A stretch of DNA of 64,000 nt. It comes from DAORHV01 sp964458645 (lineage in GTDB: Bacteria > Patescibacteriota > Gracilibacteria > Peribacterales > Peribacteraceae). Of the stretch, positions 26,351 through 33,604 are shown in pieces (the stretch's first letter is position 1; every line of letters begins with the position of its first letter). Below the pieces are notes generated by a model. It did no database searches. It was given only the letters and a program-made list of their open reading frames with translations, and was not told where the DNA came from. The stretch is from contig CAYWJU010000002.1 of the NCBI GenBank assembly GCA_964458645.1, positions 117,362 to 181,361 on the forward strand, written 5' to 3'. A program made the translations under genes and the position numbers.

Positions 26351-27271
26351 CTACTGCAGGAAATACACGCTGACAAGCGGGATGAAAAACAGTGCGAACA
26401 CCGTGGAAAGCAGCACCGCCAATGCTGCTTTTTCTGGTTGCGCCTTCAGTGCGGTGGCCAGCACCACGGTGTTGGCGGCCAACGGAGTCACCGAAAGCAG
26501 GATCATGACTTTATGCACAATGGGCGCGTAGAAGTGCAAGAACGTCATGTCGATCACAATGACCAGCGCCATGAGTACCGGCCACACCACGAATTTTGCC
26601 AGGAAACACAGGCCGAAGAACGCGTAATCCAGCTTGAGCGAGCGCATATCGGCTATGCCCATGCCGATGATCATCATGCCGAGTACGCTGAACGCTCCGC
26701 GCATGTTCAGTGCCAAGGCCAGGTAGCCTTCGCCAAGCGGTATGTGCATGGTGTTTACCGCCAAGCCGACGGCGAACGCGTAGATAGTCGGCAGTCGAAG
26801 GAGTCGACGCAAACTTTCTTTGGGCGTGTAGTTGCCGCGCGCCGTGAAGAAGAACCCGAGCGAATTCTCGAACAGTACGAAACCCATAATCGACAGCACC
26901 ATGGTGCCCAGCACGCCTTCGCCGAAGATCGCCAATGCAACCGGAATGCCGAAGTACCCGGTGTTTCCTGTGGCGCCGGTATAAGCGAAGATGCCACGCG
27001 TTGAATCTTTCCAAACGAAGCTGCCGATTGCATACCACATCACCGAGAGGCCGCAGCACAGTACGAAAAACAGGATGGGGAGCGAAATTGCCCCGGCATC
27101 CAGCACGGTGGTCACCACGCCATGAAATACCACGAACGGCGATAAGATATACAGCAGCAGTCCGGCAACCGTTTCCTTCTGCGCCTTCAGTGCACGTCCG
27201 GCAATGAACCCCAGAAAAATCAGTCCGTACAACGGGAGTAATTTGCCGAGCAGGGTGAGAAAAATGTCCAT
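26351..27271 (-). CDS. Auxin efflux carrier (AEC) family transporter
   Basis: A 306-aa protein with about ten membrane helices of the AEC/BART type. The first half carries YTGATGNTGYFGIPVALAIFG, the conserved Asn/Gly-rich unwound helix. The second half has VTPLAANTVVLATALK in the symmetry-related helix. Bacterial members export or import small organic acids; the substrate is unknown here. I use the ATG at 27271; an in-frame ATG at 27292 adds 7 residues. Confidence 0.87.
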   Translation of the reverse strand: MDIFLTLLGKLLPLYGLIFLGFIAGRALKAQKETVAGLLLYILSPFVVFHGVVTTVLDAGAISLPILFFVLCCGLSVMWYAIGSFVWKDSTRGIFAYTGATGNTGYFGIPVALAIFGEGVLGTMVLSIMGFVLFENSLGFFFTARGNYTPKESLRRLLRLPTIYAFAVGLAVNTMHIPLGEGYLALALNMRGAFSVLGMMIIGMGIADMRSLKLDYAFFGLCFLAKFVVWPVLMALVIVIDMTFLHFYAPIVHKVMILLSVTPLAANTVVLATALKAQPEKAALAVLLSTVFALFFIPLVSVYFLQ

Positions 27272-27425
27272 GCGATTGAGAAGGCATTTCATCGGAAAGG
27301 AGCTCGACGCGCAATGCTCCGACGAGAGTTTGACTGCACAATGCTCCTGAAATGTTGCAAGGATACGTGTAAGAATCTGGGGGTATCCTCGTCATCATAG
27401 TCACTTACTTTTTCCCCATTTTCCT

Positions 27426-27881
27426 ATGAAGCTTCGTACGTTTGCCGCCGCAGCGCTGTCGACGGCAGTTGCAATGAGCATGGCTGTCCCTGCTTTTGCC
27501 ATGGAATCGAATACGGGTTCAAGTTCTTCAGCCAGAATGGAGCGCAAGCAAGTCGACGGTGCATGTATGTCCAGTGCAGTCGATAAGCGCGATACCGCTA
27601 TCACTACGGCATTCGATGCATTTGCGGCATCCACGAAAACCGCTCTGACGACTCGCAAAGATGCACTGAAGGCAGCGTGGGCTCTGACCGACACCGCTCA
27701 GCGCCAGACCGCTCTGAAGGCTGCCTGGAAGACGTTCACCACCAGCCACAAGTCGGCTCGTGAGGCATTCCGCACCGCAAAGAAAGCTGCACACCAGCAG
27801 TTCCGCACCGATGCGAAAACCTGCAAAGGCAACACGTCGGAAGAGGGCAACGTTGAAACGAGCTCGGACATCAGTCTGTAG
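27426..27881 (+). CDS. Small exported helical protein
   Basis: A 151-aa protein with a clear signal peptide (cut near AFA-ME, residue 25). It is followed by a Ser-rich stretch and a long Ala/Lys/Thr-rich helical region with two Cys (near residues 47 and 132). No family is recognised. The helical, basic, Phe-spaced repeat-like pattern (AWKTFTTSHKSAREAFRTAKK) resembles small periplasmic helical proteins. A terminator follows at 27903-27927. Confidence 0.7.
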   Translation: MKLRTFAAAALSTAVAMSMAVPAFAMESNTGSSSSARMERKQVDGACMSSAVDKRDTAITTAFDAFAASTKTALTTRKDALKAAWALTDTAQRQTALKAAWKTFTTSHKSAREAFRTAKKAAHQQFRTDAKTCKGNTSEEGNVETSSDISL

Positions 27882-27902
27882 TGCGACTGCAAACAAGGCG
27901 AC

Positions 27903-27927
27903 AAAGGGGGCTTCGGCCCTCTTTTTC
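27903..27927 (+). terminator. Rho-independent terminator
   Basis: The stem GGGGGC / GCCCTC (one G-T) with a TTCG tetraloop is followed by TTTTT, directly after the small exported protein gene. It also lies at the end of the convergent surface operon. Confidence 0.8.
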
Positions 27928-27928
27928 G

Positions 27929-29041
27929 TTACGCCTGCGAGACCACGCGACGGTAGTACAGCACAATCATTCCCATTGTGAGCACCGTGACGATGATCAT
28001 GCTCTCGTGTGGGCCGGTCTCCACGTTCGCACGAGGCTTTTTCGTCACTGTGCTCACGGTTTGTACCGGTGCGGTAATTCTGCGAAGCGGTGCGCCGCTC
28101 TTCAAAGACGACGATGTGCTGCTGTTGCGACCGCTGCTGGAAGAAGGAGCCAGTCCCAGCCGCTCGGCTTCGATGCGGTTGCCGACCGTATACGGATTAT
28201 TTGGCAAATTGCTCTGATTCCCACTCAGTGACGGCAATGAGCTGCTCGATTCGGATGCGGCTGCCGGACGAAGGCTGAATGTCGACGGCTGACCGGTCGA
28301 ACGCGCGGACGGTGCGATGCTGGACGAAATCAATGCGACGACGAGCGGTTGCCCCGACGCCGGCTTGGATGCTTGAACCACCGGGATGCTGCTGGACGAC
28401 GAAGAACTGCTTTCCGAAGATTCGGACGACGACTCGCTGCTCTCTGGCGTAGGCAAAATGGGTGGCAGAGGAATGAGATCCTCACTGGAGTTGGCGTCCG
28501 AACTGACGGCCGCTTGTTCAATGCTCTCCACAACGCTGATTTCCAGCAACGCATCCTCGGGCAATGTCTCCGAAAAATACGTGTATGTTTTGCCGAGTGC
28601 TGCGACCGGCACGACAAACGAGAACGGTTCATCGAACAACACCTGGACACTGAATAATTCAGCGGTGTCTTTTGGCTTCAGAACTTGAGGATCTGGATTT
28701 TCATTGGTGATCACCAACTCATCTCCAGGTCGAATGGCAACGCTGTTTGGACTAAATGCCCCTTCTTTGGTGATCGTCACGTTCACACTGCTTCCTGCGC
28801 CGCCGGTAAGACTGCCGCGCAAACTGTCGGTACCAAGATAGAAAATCGCACCGAGCAACAATACCAACCCGATGCCGGTGAACGCGGCCAGATGCATGGG
28901 GCCCTGCGGCGATTCGATCCGCACCGCAGCACGATGAACCGGCTGCTGTTCTACGGGTTCAGGTGCACTGCTGCGCACCGGTACCCGTGTTTCAGACGAG
29001 TCAGTGGAGTTCCAGCTGGAATGAAGCGGAGAGTCGGACAC
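27929..29041 (-). CDS. Surface protein with cupredoxin-like domain, Ser-rich linker and ETG-type sorting signal
   Basis: A 370-aa protein with an N-terminal cytoplasmic tail and a membrane helix (about residues 52-70). A cupredoxin-like beta domain follows (about 83-172, GAFSPNSVAIRPGDELVITN). The usual copper ligands (His, Cys, His, Met) are not visible, so copper binding is doubtful. A Ser-rich linker of about 150 residues ends in NVETG, a hydrophobic helix and YYRR. That ending looks like a sortase-type signal and matches the end of the neighbouring cohesin protein. It is the last gene of a three-gene operon, 3 nt after the cohesin gene. Confidence 0.8.
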   Translation of the reverse strand: MSDSPLHSSWNSTDSSETRVPVRSSAPEPVEQQPVHRAAVRIESPQGPMHLAAFTGIGLVLLLGAIFYLGTDSLRGSLTGGAGSSVNVTITKEGAFSPNSVAIRPGDELVITNENPDPQVLKPKDTAELFSVQVLFDEPFSFVVPVAALGKTYTYFSETLPEDALLEISVVESIEQAAVSSDANSSEDLIPLPPILPTPESSESSSESSESSSSSSSSIPVVQASKPASGQPLVVALISSSIAPSARSTGQPSTFSLRPAAASESSSSLPSLSGNQSNLPNNPYTVGNRIEAERLGLAPSSSSGRNSSTSSSLKSGAPLRRITAPVQTVSTVTKKPRANVETGPHESMIIVTVLTMGMIVLYYRRVVSQA

Positions 29042-29044
29042 TGC

Positions 29045-30367
29045 TTACAGAGGAAGGTGAAGTTGGCGGCGCCAGGCGAAGAACGTGCCGATGCCGGCCG
29101 ATGCCAGCGCCAAGAAAGCAAGCGTGGAGTTCATGCCGGTTTCACCGGAGATATTTTTTCCATTGTGGGTTTCGATGGGGTTTTCTTCCGGCGGAAGATC
29201 CTGCGGATCGATTTGTGCCAACGGCGCACTGGATGTTTCCGGCTTACCGACGACGACCGACACTTCGTGGCTGAACACGGTTTCCTGGTTCTTCGCATTG
29301 AATCCGCGCACCGCCAGGAAGTACTGGGTGCCGGGCTCCAGGTCTCGGATGACCAGGCTGCTGGATGTATCTGGAACGCTGCGGCGGTTAATATACTTTC
29401 CGCTCACGGTGCCGTAGTAGACGTTGTAGCCGGCCAAATCGGTGCTTGTCAGACCTTGCCAGCCCAAAAAGATATTGGTGTCCTTGGAAGTGACGCGCAC
29501 GTTCTGGACTTGCAGGAGGGTGAATGCGGAATTGGGCCCGCCGATGGCGCTACTGGAAGATCCCTGTGAACCTGTGCCGCCGGTTGTTCCGGCACGCTGC
29601 TGCAGAATGTCCAGGAATGATCCGCCTGCGCTGCTGCTACTGCTGCTGGCCATTTGCTCGGTGGACAGTCGAACCGTAAGAATGGTTGGCTGTACGGTCA
29701 GGAGCGAAGCATTGTCCGATGCGGTCACCGACGTTTCACCGGTGCCGTCTTCGAGAAAATTCTGAAAAGAAATAGTCGTATTGGACGATGTCGACTTCAC
29801 GCGGAACGTAACGCGGGCGATTGCTGTTTTTGGTGTTTGCAGTGAGCCGCTTGTTCCGCCGCCGATCTTTACGATGCCGTTATTGGCATCGATTGCCTGT
29901 TCACCAGGAATCGGTTGCGAGAGAGCTGAAGTCAGTTCCACGCTGCGGGCCTCCAAAAAGGCCGGATCGAATTTGATCCACGATCGAATCGTGTTTACCT
30001 TGGACGGGTCCGGAGTTTCGATAACGATATCCATATCCACAATGTCGCCTGCCCGCAGAACCGAGGTCGTCAGCTCGCTGCCGTTGACGGTTTCGAATAC
30101 CGGGCAGTTCCTGCGATCTTGATTAATGCAGTGCGGCTGAAAGGTGAGCTGTGTCACCGTGACTGCGGCGGCACTGGAGTCAACGTCGGCTGCTTGAGCC
30201 GTGCCGACGTACGAATCGCCGTCTTTGCAGCCGATGAGCGCATCGGTGCACGGTGGGGCGCTCAGCGATCCTGTTTCCGGCGGATCACTCAATGCGGCAT
30301 ACGCAGTGGAAGATGCACCGAACAGCGCCAGAACTACAGAAACGATCCACAGCGTGGAGCGTGTCAT
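29045..30367 (-). CDS. Cohesin-domain surface protein with FN3 domain and ETG-type sorting signal
   Basis: A 440-aa exported protein. After the signal peptide, residues about 85-225 form a cohesin-like beta sandwich (LRAGDIVDMDIVIE, IRSWIKFDPAFLEA, AIARVTFRVKS). A Ser-rich linker and a fibronectin type III domain follow (about 290-375, GWQGLTSTDLAGYNVYYG, LEPGTQYFLAVRGFN). The C-terminus reads SGETG, then a hydrophobic helix and WRRQ. The cohesin should bind a dockerin, and one is encoded immediately upstream. The start at 30367 sits right before the signal peptide. Confidence 0.85.
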   Translation of the reverse strand: MTRSTLWIVSVVLALFGASSTAYAALSDPPETGSLSAPPCTDALIGCKDGDSYVGTAQAADVDSSAAAVTVTQLTFQPHCINQDRRNCPVFETVNGSELTTSVLRAGDIVDMDIVIETPDPSKVNTIRSWIKFDPAFLEARSVELTSALSQPIPGEQAIDANNGIVKIGGGTSGSLQTPKTAIARVTFRVKSTSSNTTISFQNFLEDGTGETSVTASDNASLLTVQPTILTVRLSTEQMASSSSSSAGGSFLDILQQRAGTTGGTGSQGSSSSAIGGPNSAFTLLQVQNVRVTSKDTNIFLGWQGLTSTDLAGYNVYYGTVSGKYINRRSVPDTSSSLVIRDLEPGTQYFLAVRGFNAKNQETVFSHEVSVVVGKPETSSAPLAQIDPQDLPPEENPIETHNGKNISGETGMNSTLAFLALASAGIGTFFAWRRQLHLPL

Positions 30368-30420
30368 CGTCTTTCCCTGGAGAGGTGAGTGCAACAGCAT
30401 GAATGTGTGTTTGAAAGGGT

Positions 30421-30747
30421 CTAGCGCCGCTCGACGATTTCCAGAATTGCCGCCACGTCTTCTATCGTAATGCGGAAGTCTTGGTTGGTGTCTGCTTCAA
30501 GTTCTTCTGGGGTGGCATTGCGGTAGCCGCGTGCTATTTCCAGCGCCAAGCGAGCATCTGCAGGCGTGACCATATCGTTGCCGTCCATGTCCCCACTCAG
30601 TCGGATTCCTGCCCGCGTTGGCTCCACAAGGGGGTGCACGTCACCGGCTGTTTGAATGCCTACGGCAAATGCCACGGACATGCAGCCCAGAACCAGTCCC
30701 GCACGACGGATTGTTTGTGCCGAGAAGGTGGTGAAATATGTGTGCAT
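30421..30747 (-). CDS. Dockerin type I protein with N-terminal membrane anchor
   Basis: A 108-aa protein with one N-terminal hydrophobic segment (about 16-32) and a dockerin domain of two calcium-binding loops. Loop 1 is DMDGNDMVTPAD (residues 53-64) and loop 2 is DTNQDFRITIED (86-97), each followed by its helix. Both loops keep D/N at positions 1, 3, 5 and 12. It is the first gene of the operon with the cohesin protein, 53 bp apart. TATAGT lies 8 nt before the ATG. A membrane-held dockerin and a wall-attached cohesin could tie membrane and wall together. Confidence 0.88.
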   Translation of the reverse strand: MHTYFTTFSAQTIRRAGLVLGCMSVAFAVGIQTAGDVHPLVEPTRAGIRLSGDMDGNDMVTPADARLALEIARGYRNATPEELEADTNQDFRITIEDVAAILEIVERR

Positions 30748-30835
30748 TTCCTAGTACTATAGCACGAAAACGGCTTTTATCCCATACAGCGCAAGTTGAC
30801 GATAATAGGGATTATGATCTGTTTATAGAACAGTT

Positions 30836-30915
30836 TTGGGAGTCCGGAGATGCCAGGGGCGCCGGAGATTGGCGCTCCCCAGACTCTCCGGTTTCCCCGG
30901 CGTCCTTGAATCAGG
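30836..30915. repeat. Dispersed hairpin, family B, copy 2
   Basis: It contains GGGAGTCCGGAGATG (identical to 8218-8232) and a strong hairpin, CAGGGGCGCC ggagatt GGCGCTCCCC. Outer arms GGAGTCCGG / ACTCTCCGG and CCCCGGCGTCC follow. It lies just before the holA promoter. Confidence 0.6.
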
Positions 30916-30952
30916 TTTTTGCGGCCTGCAGCCGTGCTATTCTTCCAGCATC

Positions 30953-31939
30953 ATGGAGAGTCAGTTTTTCTTCTTCGTCGGCGATAACTCGTACACACTC
31001 AAGCACGAGATTCAGCGCTGGAAGCAGTCCTTTGCCGCCAAGCACGGACCGGAAAACCTTCAGGTGCTTTTGGGCGCCACGCAGACCGTTTCCAGCATTA
31101 TGGACGCGGTTGCAACCATGCCGTTCATTGCCGAGCGTCGATTGGTGCTGTGCGAAGGTGTTCCCAAGATCGATAAAGACGGGCTGTCACGAGTGTTGGA
31201 GGTTCTCCACCCTCAGGTGATTTTCGTCATCTATGAAACGAAGGTCGATAAACGCCTCGGCATCGTCAAGGACTTGCTCGAGAAGGCGGAGGTGAAGCAA
31301 TTCGATTCCTTGCCGCCACCCAAACTTTCCGCATGGATACGTGAGTACGCAGCATCGAGAGGTGCAACCATCGGCCCCGATGTCATACGGGCCTTGCAGT
31401 CCATTGCGGGAGATGACCAATGGATGCTCCAGGGTGAGCTCGACAAACTTGCCGTACATGCCGGCGTTGCTTCGACTGCAGATACGGTACGGAATCCGGA
31501 AATCACCAGCGACCATATCGACTCGCTGTGCGTGCCCTCGGGATCACAGGTGGTGTGGCAGCTCACCGACCTGATCGGTGGTCGCAAATCGGTGCAAGCG
31601 CTGCAGTTTTTCCGTCGCAGACTTGAGCGTGGCGAAGAGCCGTATGGCATGTGGGTCATCTTGCTGAATATGATCAAGAACATCAGCGCACTCCGCATTT
31701 GCCTAGATGCCGGTATGAGCGATGAACGCAGTATTTCCAAATCCTCCGGCGTGAATTTCTTCAGTGTTCGCGGTTTGTTGCCGCTGGCCCGTTCGTTCGA
31801 TCGAACGCGCGTGAAGGCACTGGTCGATTGGGCTGCCAGTACGGATATCGCATTGAAAACAGGCGAACTGAAATACACCGCCGAACGCCCGGAAGAACTC
31901 ATTGTGTTGGCGGAGCGGGCGATTCTGGCATGCGCCTGA
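30953..31939 (+). CDS. holA: DNA polymerase III delta subunit (clamp loader)
   Basis: A 328-aa protein with the delta-subunit plan. The N-terminal domain starts FFFVGDNSYTLKHEIQRW, then has a region ending in VIFVIYETKVDKR. The helical middle has IAGDDQWMLQGELDKLA, and the C-terminal collar domain ends with LKTGELKYTAERPEELIVL. Delta opens the sliding clamp during loading. TATTCT lies 9 nt before the ATG at 30953, and a longer frame to 30836 would cross the repeat, so the shorter start is preferred. Confidence 0.92.
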   Translation: MESQFFFFVGDNSYTLKHEIQRWKQSFAAKHGPENLQVLLGATQTVSSIMDAVATMPFIAERRLVLCEGVPKIDKDGLSRVLEVLHPQVIFVIYETKVDKRLGIVKDLLEKAEVKQFDSLPPPKLSAWIREYAASRGATIGPDVIRALQSIAGDDQWMLQGELDKLAVHAGVASTADTVRNPEITSDHIDSLCVPSGSQVVWQLTDLIGGRKSVQALQFFRRRLERGEEPYGMWVILLNMIKNISALRICLDAGMSDERSISKSSGVNFFSVRGLLPLARSFDRTRVKALVDWAASTDIALKTGELKYTAERPEELIVLAERAILACA

Positions 31940-31975
31940 GGGCGAAGGCTCAGAGAGTTATGAATGTTTGGAAAG

Positions 31976-32046
31976 TAAGAAAGGTTCTTGTAGAAACCTT
32001 CCGTACATTTTTGCCCTTCTGAACTTTTCAGACCTTCTAAAAGTTC
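31976..32046. terminator. Paired terminator hairpins between convergent genes
   Basis: A first hairpin, GAAAGGTT / AACCTTCC, is followed by ATTTTTG and can end holA. A second, GAACTTTT / AAAAGTTC, overlaps the stop codon of the minus-strand gene at 32037. Confidence 0.6.
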
Positions 32047-32441
32047 TGAATCTGCTCCAAGATGCTGCTCTCGGTTTTTCCTTCTTCATCGGCAAGCTTC
32101 TTTTCGATTTGCGCGCGTTCGGCACGCTTGCGCTTAATTTCCTCTTCCATCTGCGCAACGACTTTTTCATCGCCGATCGTGGATACTTCCTTGCTGTATT
32201 TTTCATCGATGGCGGCAAGTTGCTTTTTCTCGTTGGTCAAAATTTCCTCCAGATTCTTCAGTTGTTCTGGCGTCATGATCGGCAGGATGTTGATCCAGTA
32301 CTGCCGCTCTTCGTTATTCATGCTTTCCGAACCTTTCACCAATGCGATAAGCGGACCGAATTTCTCCTGAATATCCGCTGGAATAGTCAGGCCCCCACTA
32401 GAGGCGGCTCCTCCGGTCGCTGGTTGCTGGTTGTCGGCCAT
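32037..32441 (-). CDS. Hypothetical coiled-coil protein (134 aa)
   Basis: A small soluble protein with a disordered Gly/Ser-rich N-terminus, a short helical module (WINILPIMTPEQLKNLEEIL) and a charged coiled coil (about 68-125, rich in Lys, Glu and Arg). No family is recognised by name. TATTCT ends 7 nt before the ATG, so it is probably leaderless. It lies downstream of greA on the same strand, about 50 bp away, but has its own promoter. Confidence 0.7.
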   Translation of the reverse strand: MADNQQPATGGAASSGGLTIPADIQEKFGPLIALVKGSESMNNEERQYWINILPIMTPEQLKNLEEILTNEKKQLAAIDEKYSKEVSTIGDEKVVAQMEEEIKRKRAERAQIEKKLADEEGKTESSILEQIQNF

Positions 32442-32493
32442 GGCTAACAGAATAGGTTGAAGTGCAATGTAGCGAAAGAGATTCGCGAATCGC

Positions 32494-33006
32494 TTACGCG
32501 ACCTTCAGGATTTCGTACTTGAACTTTCCTGCCGGAGCGTCCACGTCCACGGTGTCTCCTTTTTCATGGCCGAGCAGAGCGCGACCGATGGGGGACTCGT
32601 TGCTGATTTTGTGGTCGATGGGGTCGGCCTCCATGCTACCGACAATGGTGTACGTTTCGGGTTCGTCGTCATCGGTTTTGTTGCGAACCGTGACCGTGGA
32701 ACCGATGTCGATGGTTTTGCTCTTCGCGGCCTTGTTCTGCGATCCTTCGACAATGATTTTTGCGTTCTTGATCTGATTCTCGAGTTCCAAGATGCGTCCC
32801 TCGATGAAAGCTTGATCGTTCTTGGCCTCCTCGTATTCGGCGTTCTCGGACAAGTCACCGTACGAAATGGCGTCCTTCAGACGGTCGGCGATTTCCTGAC
32901 GCTTGGTGGTCTTCAGGAAATCGAGTTCTTCTTTCAGTTTCTTCAAACCTTCTTTCGTGATCAGCATCTCTTCGCCGTCGGCGAACGTGGTGGTTGGGGT
33001 GCTCAT
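32494..33006 (-). CDS. greA: Transcription elongation factor GreA
   Basis: A 170-aa GreA. The N-terminal coiled coil carries the catalytic-tip motif GDLSENAEYEEAKN, and the C-terminal FKBP-like domain carries ISNESPIGRALLGHEKGD. It rescues backtracked RNA polymerase by stimulating transcript cleavage. A short N-terminal extension (about 13 residues) precedes the usual start. TAGAAT lies 9 nt upstream. Confidence 0.96.
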   Translation of the reverse strand: MSTPTTTFADGEEMLITKEGLKKLKEELDFLKTTKRQEIADRLKDAISYGDLSENAEYEEAKNDQAFIEGRILELENQIKNAKIIVEGSQNKAAKSKTIDIGSTVTVRNKTDDDEPETYTIVGSMEADPIDHKISNESPIGRALLGHEKGDTVDVDAPAGKFKYEILKVA

Positions 33007-33060
33007 AGCGCACGGATTCTACTGGATGCGCCCAACCCGCACAAGGCGCGTTCTTCAGGC

Positions 33061-33096
33061 AAAAAATAGAGGGAGTCGCAACCGTGCGACTCCCTC
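33061..33096 (-). terminator. Terminator downstream of csrA
   Basis: GAGGGAGTCGC / GCGACTCCCTC is an 11-bp perfect stem, followed on the minus strand by TATTTTTT. It ends the csrA transcript; its far side borders greA. Confidence 0.85.
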
Positions 33097-33156
33097 ATGG
33101 CGGTTCTGGTCCGTCTGCCCAAAACCATGCCGGATGGAAGTGGAAGATCTGCTCAT

Positions 33157-33366
33157 TCACGGCTGTGGGTTCTCGTCGGCCTCAGGGGTCGACTCGGTAT
33201 CGCGGGGCTCAGCCCCGAGGGTTGAGGGATCGCAGTGATCCCTTCCGATACCCACATCCGCAGGTGCCTCGATGCCGTAGCGGCCGTTACCGAGGACGGT
33301 GACCTTGATCCCCAACCCGGGGAACGTAATCTGGTCACCTTTCTTCTTCCTTGTCAGAACCAACAT
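33157..33366 (-). CDS. csrA: CsrA/RsmA-like translational regulator
   Basis: A 69-aa RNA-binding regulator. It begins MLVLTRKKKGDQITF and continues GIKVTVLGNGRYGIEAP with the conserved I-E-A-P turn and an R in the following strand (VGIGRDH). A Pro/Glu-rich tail follows the core. CsrA binds GGA motifs in mRNA leaders. Its own mRNA has a strong Shine-Dalgarno site, AAGGAG, 7 nt before the ATG, which is exceptional in this window. It could therefore respond to leader binding as in other bacteria. The family is clear from the N-terminus; the exact targets are unknown. Confidence 0.88.
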   Translation of the reverse strand: MLVLTRKKKGDQITFPGLGIKVTVLGNGRYGIEAPADVGIGRDHCDPSTLGAEPRDTESTPEADENPQP

Positions 33367-33604
33367 GGCGGTACTCCTTGTGTGCCATGGCGCTACCTAT
33401 ACGAGTCTTTCCGCATCCGAACGGATCGATCAGCGTTTTGGCGGCGTGCGCCCATAGTACAGGAGTTCACAAAATAGTACTAATTACCATTTATTTAAAT
33501 CCGTCAAATATCGGCTGTGTACGGCGGTTTGACGCATTCCATGCATTGCTTCCGCTCGTGTCTGTCCCTACACTGTGCGGGACACTTTCCCATACCGTTT
33601 TCCC

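Noticed and set aside
27929..29041. A functional copper protein
   Set aside because: The cupredoxin-like fold is plausible, but the usual His, Cys and Met ligands are not visible.
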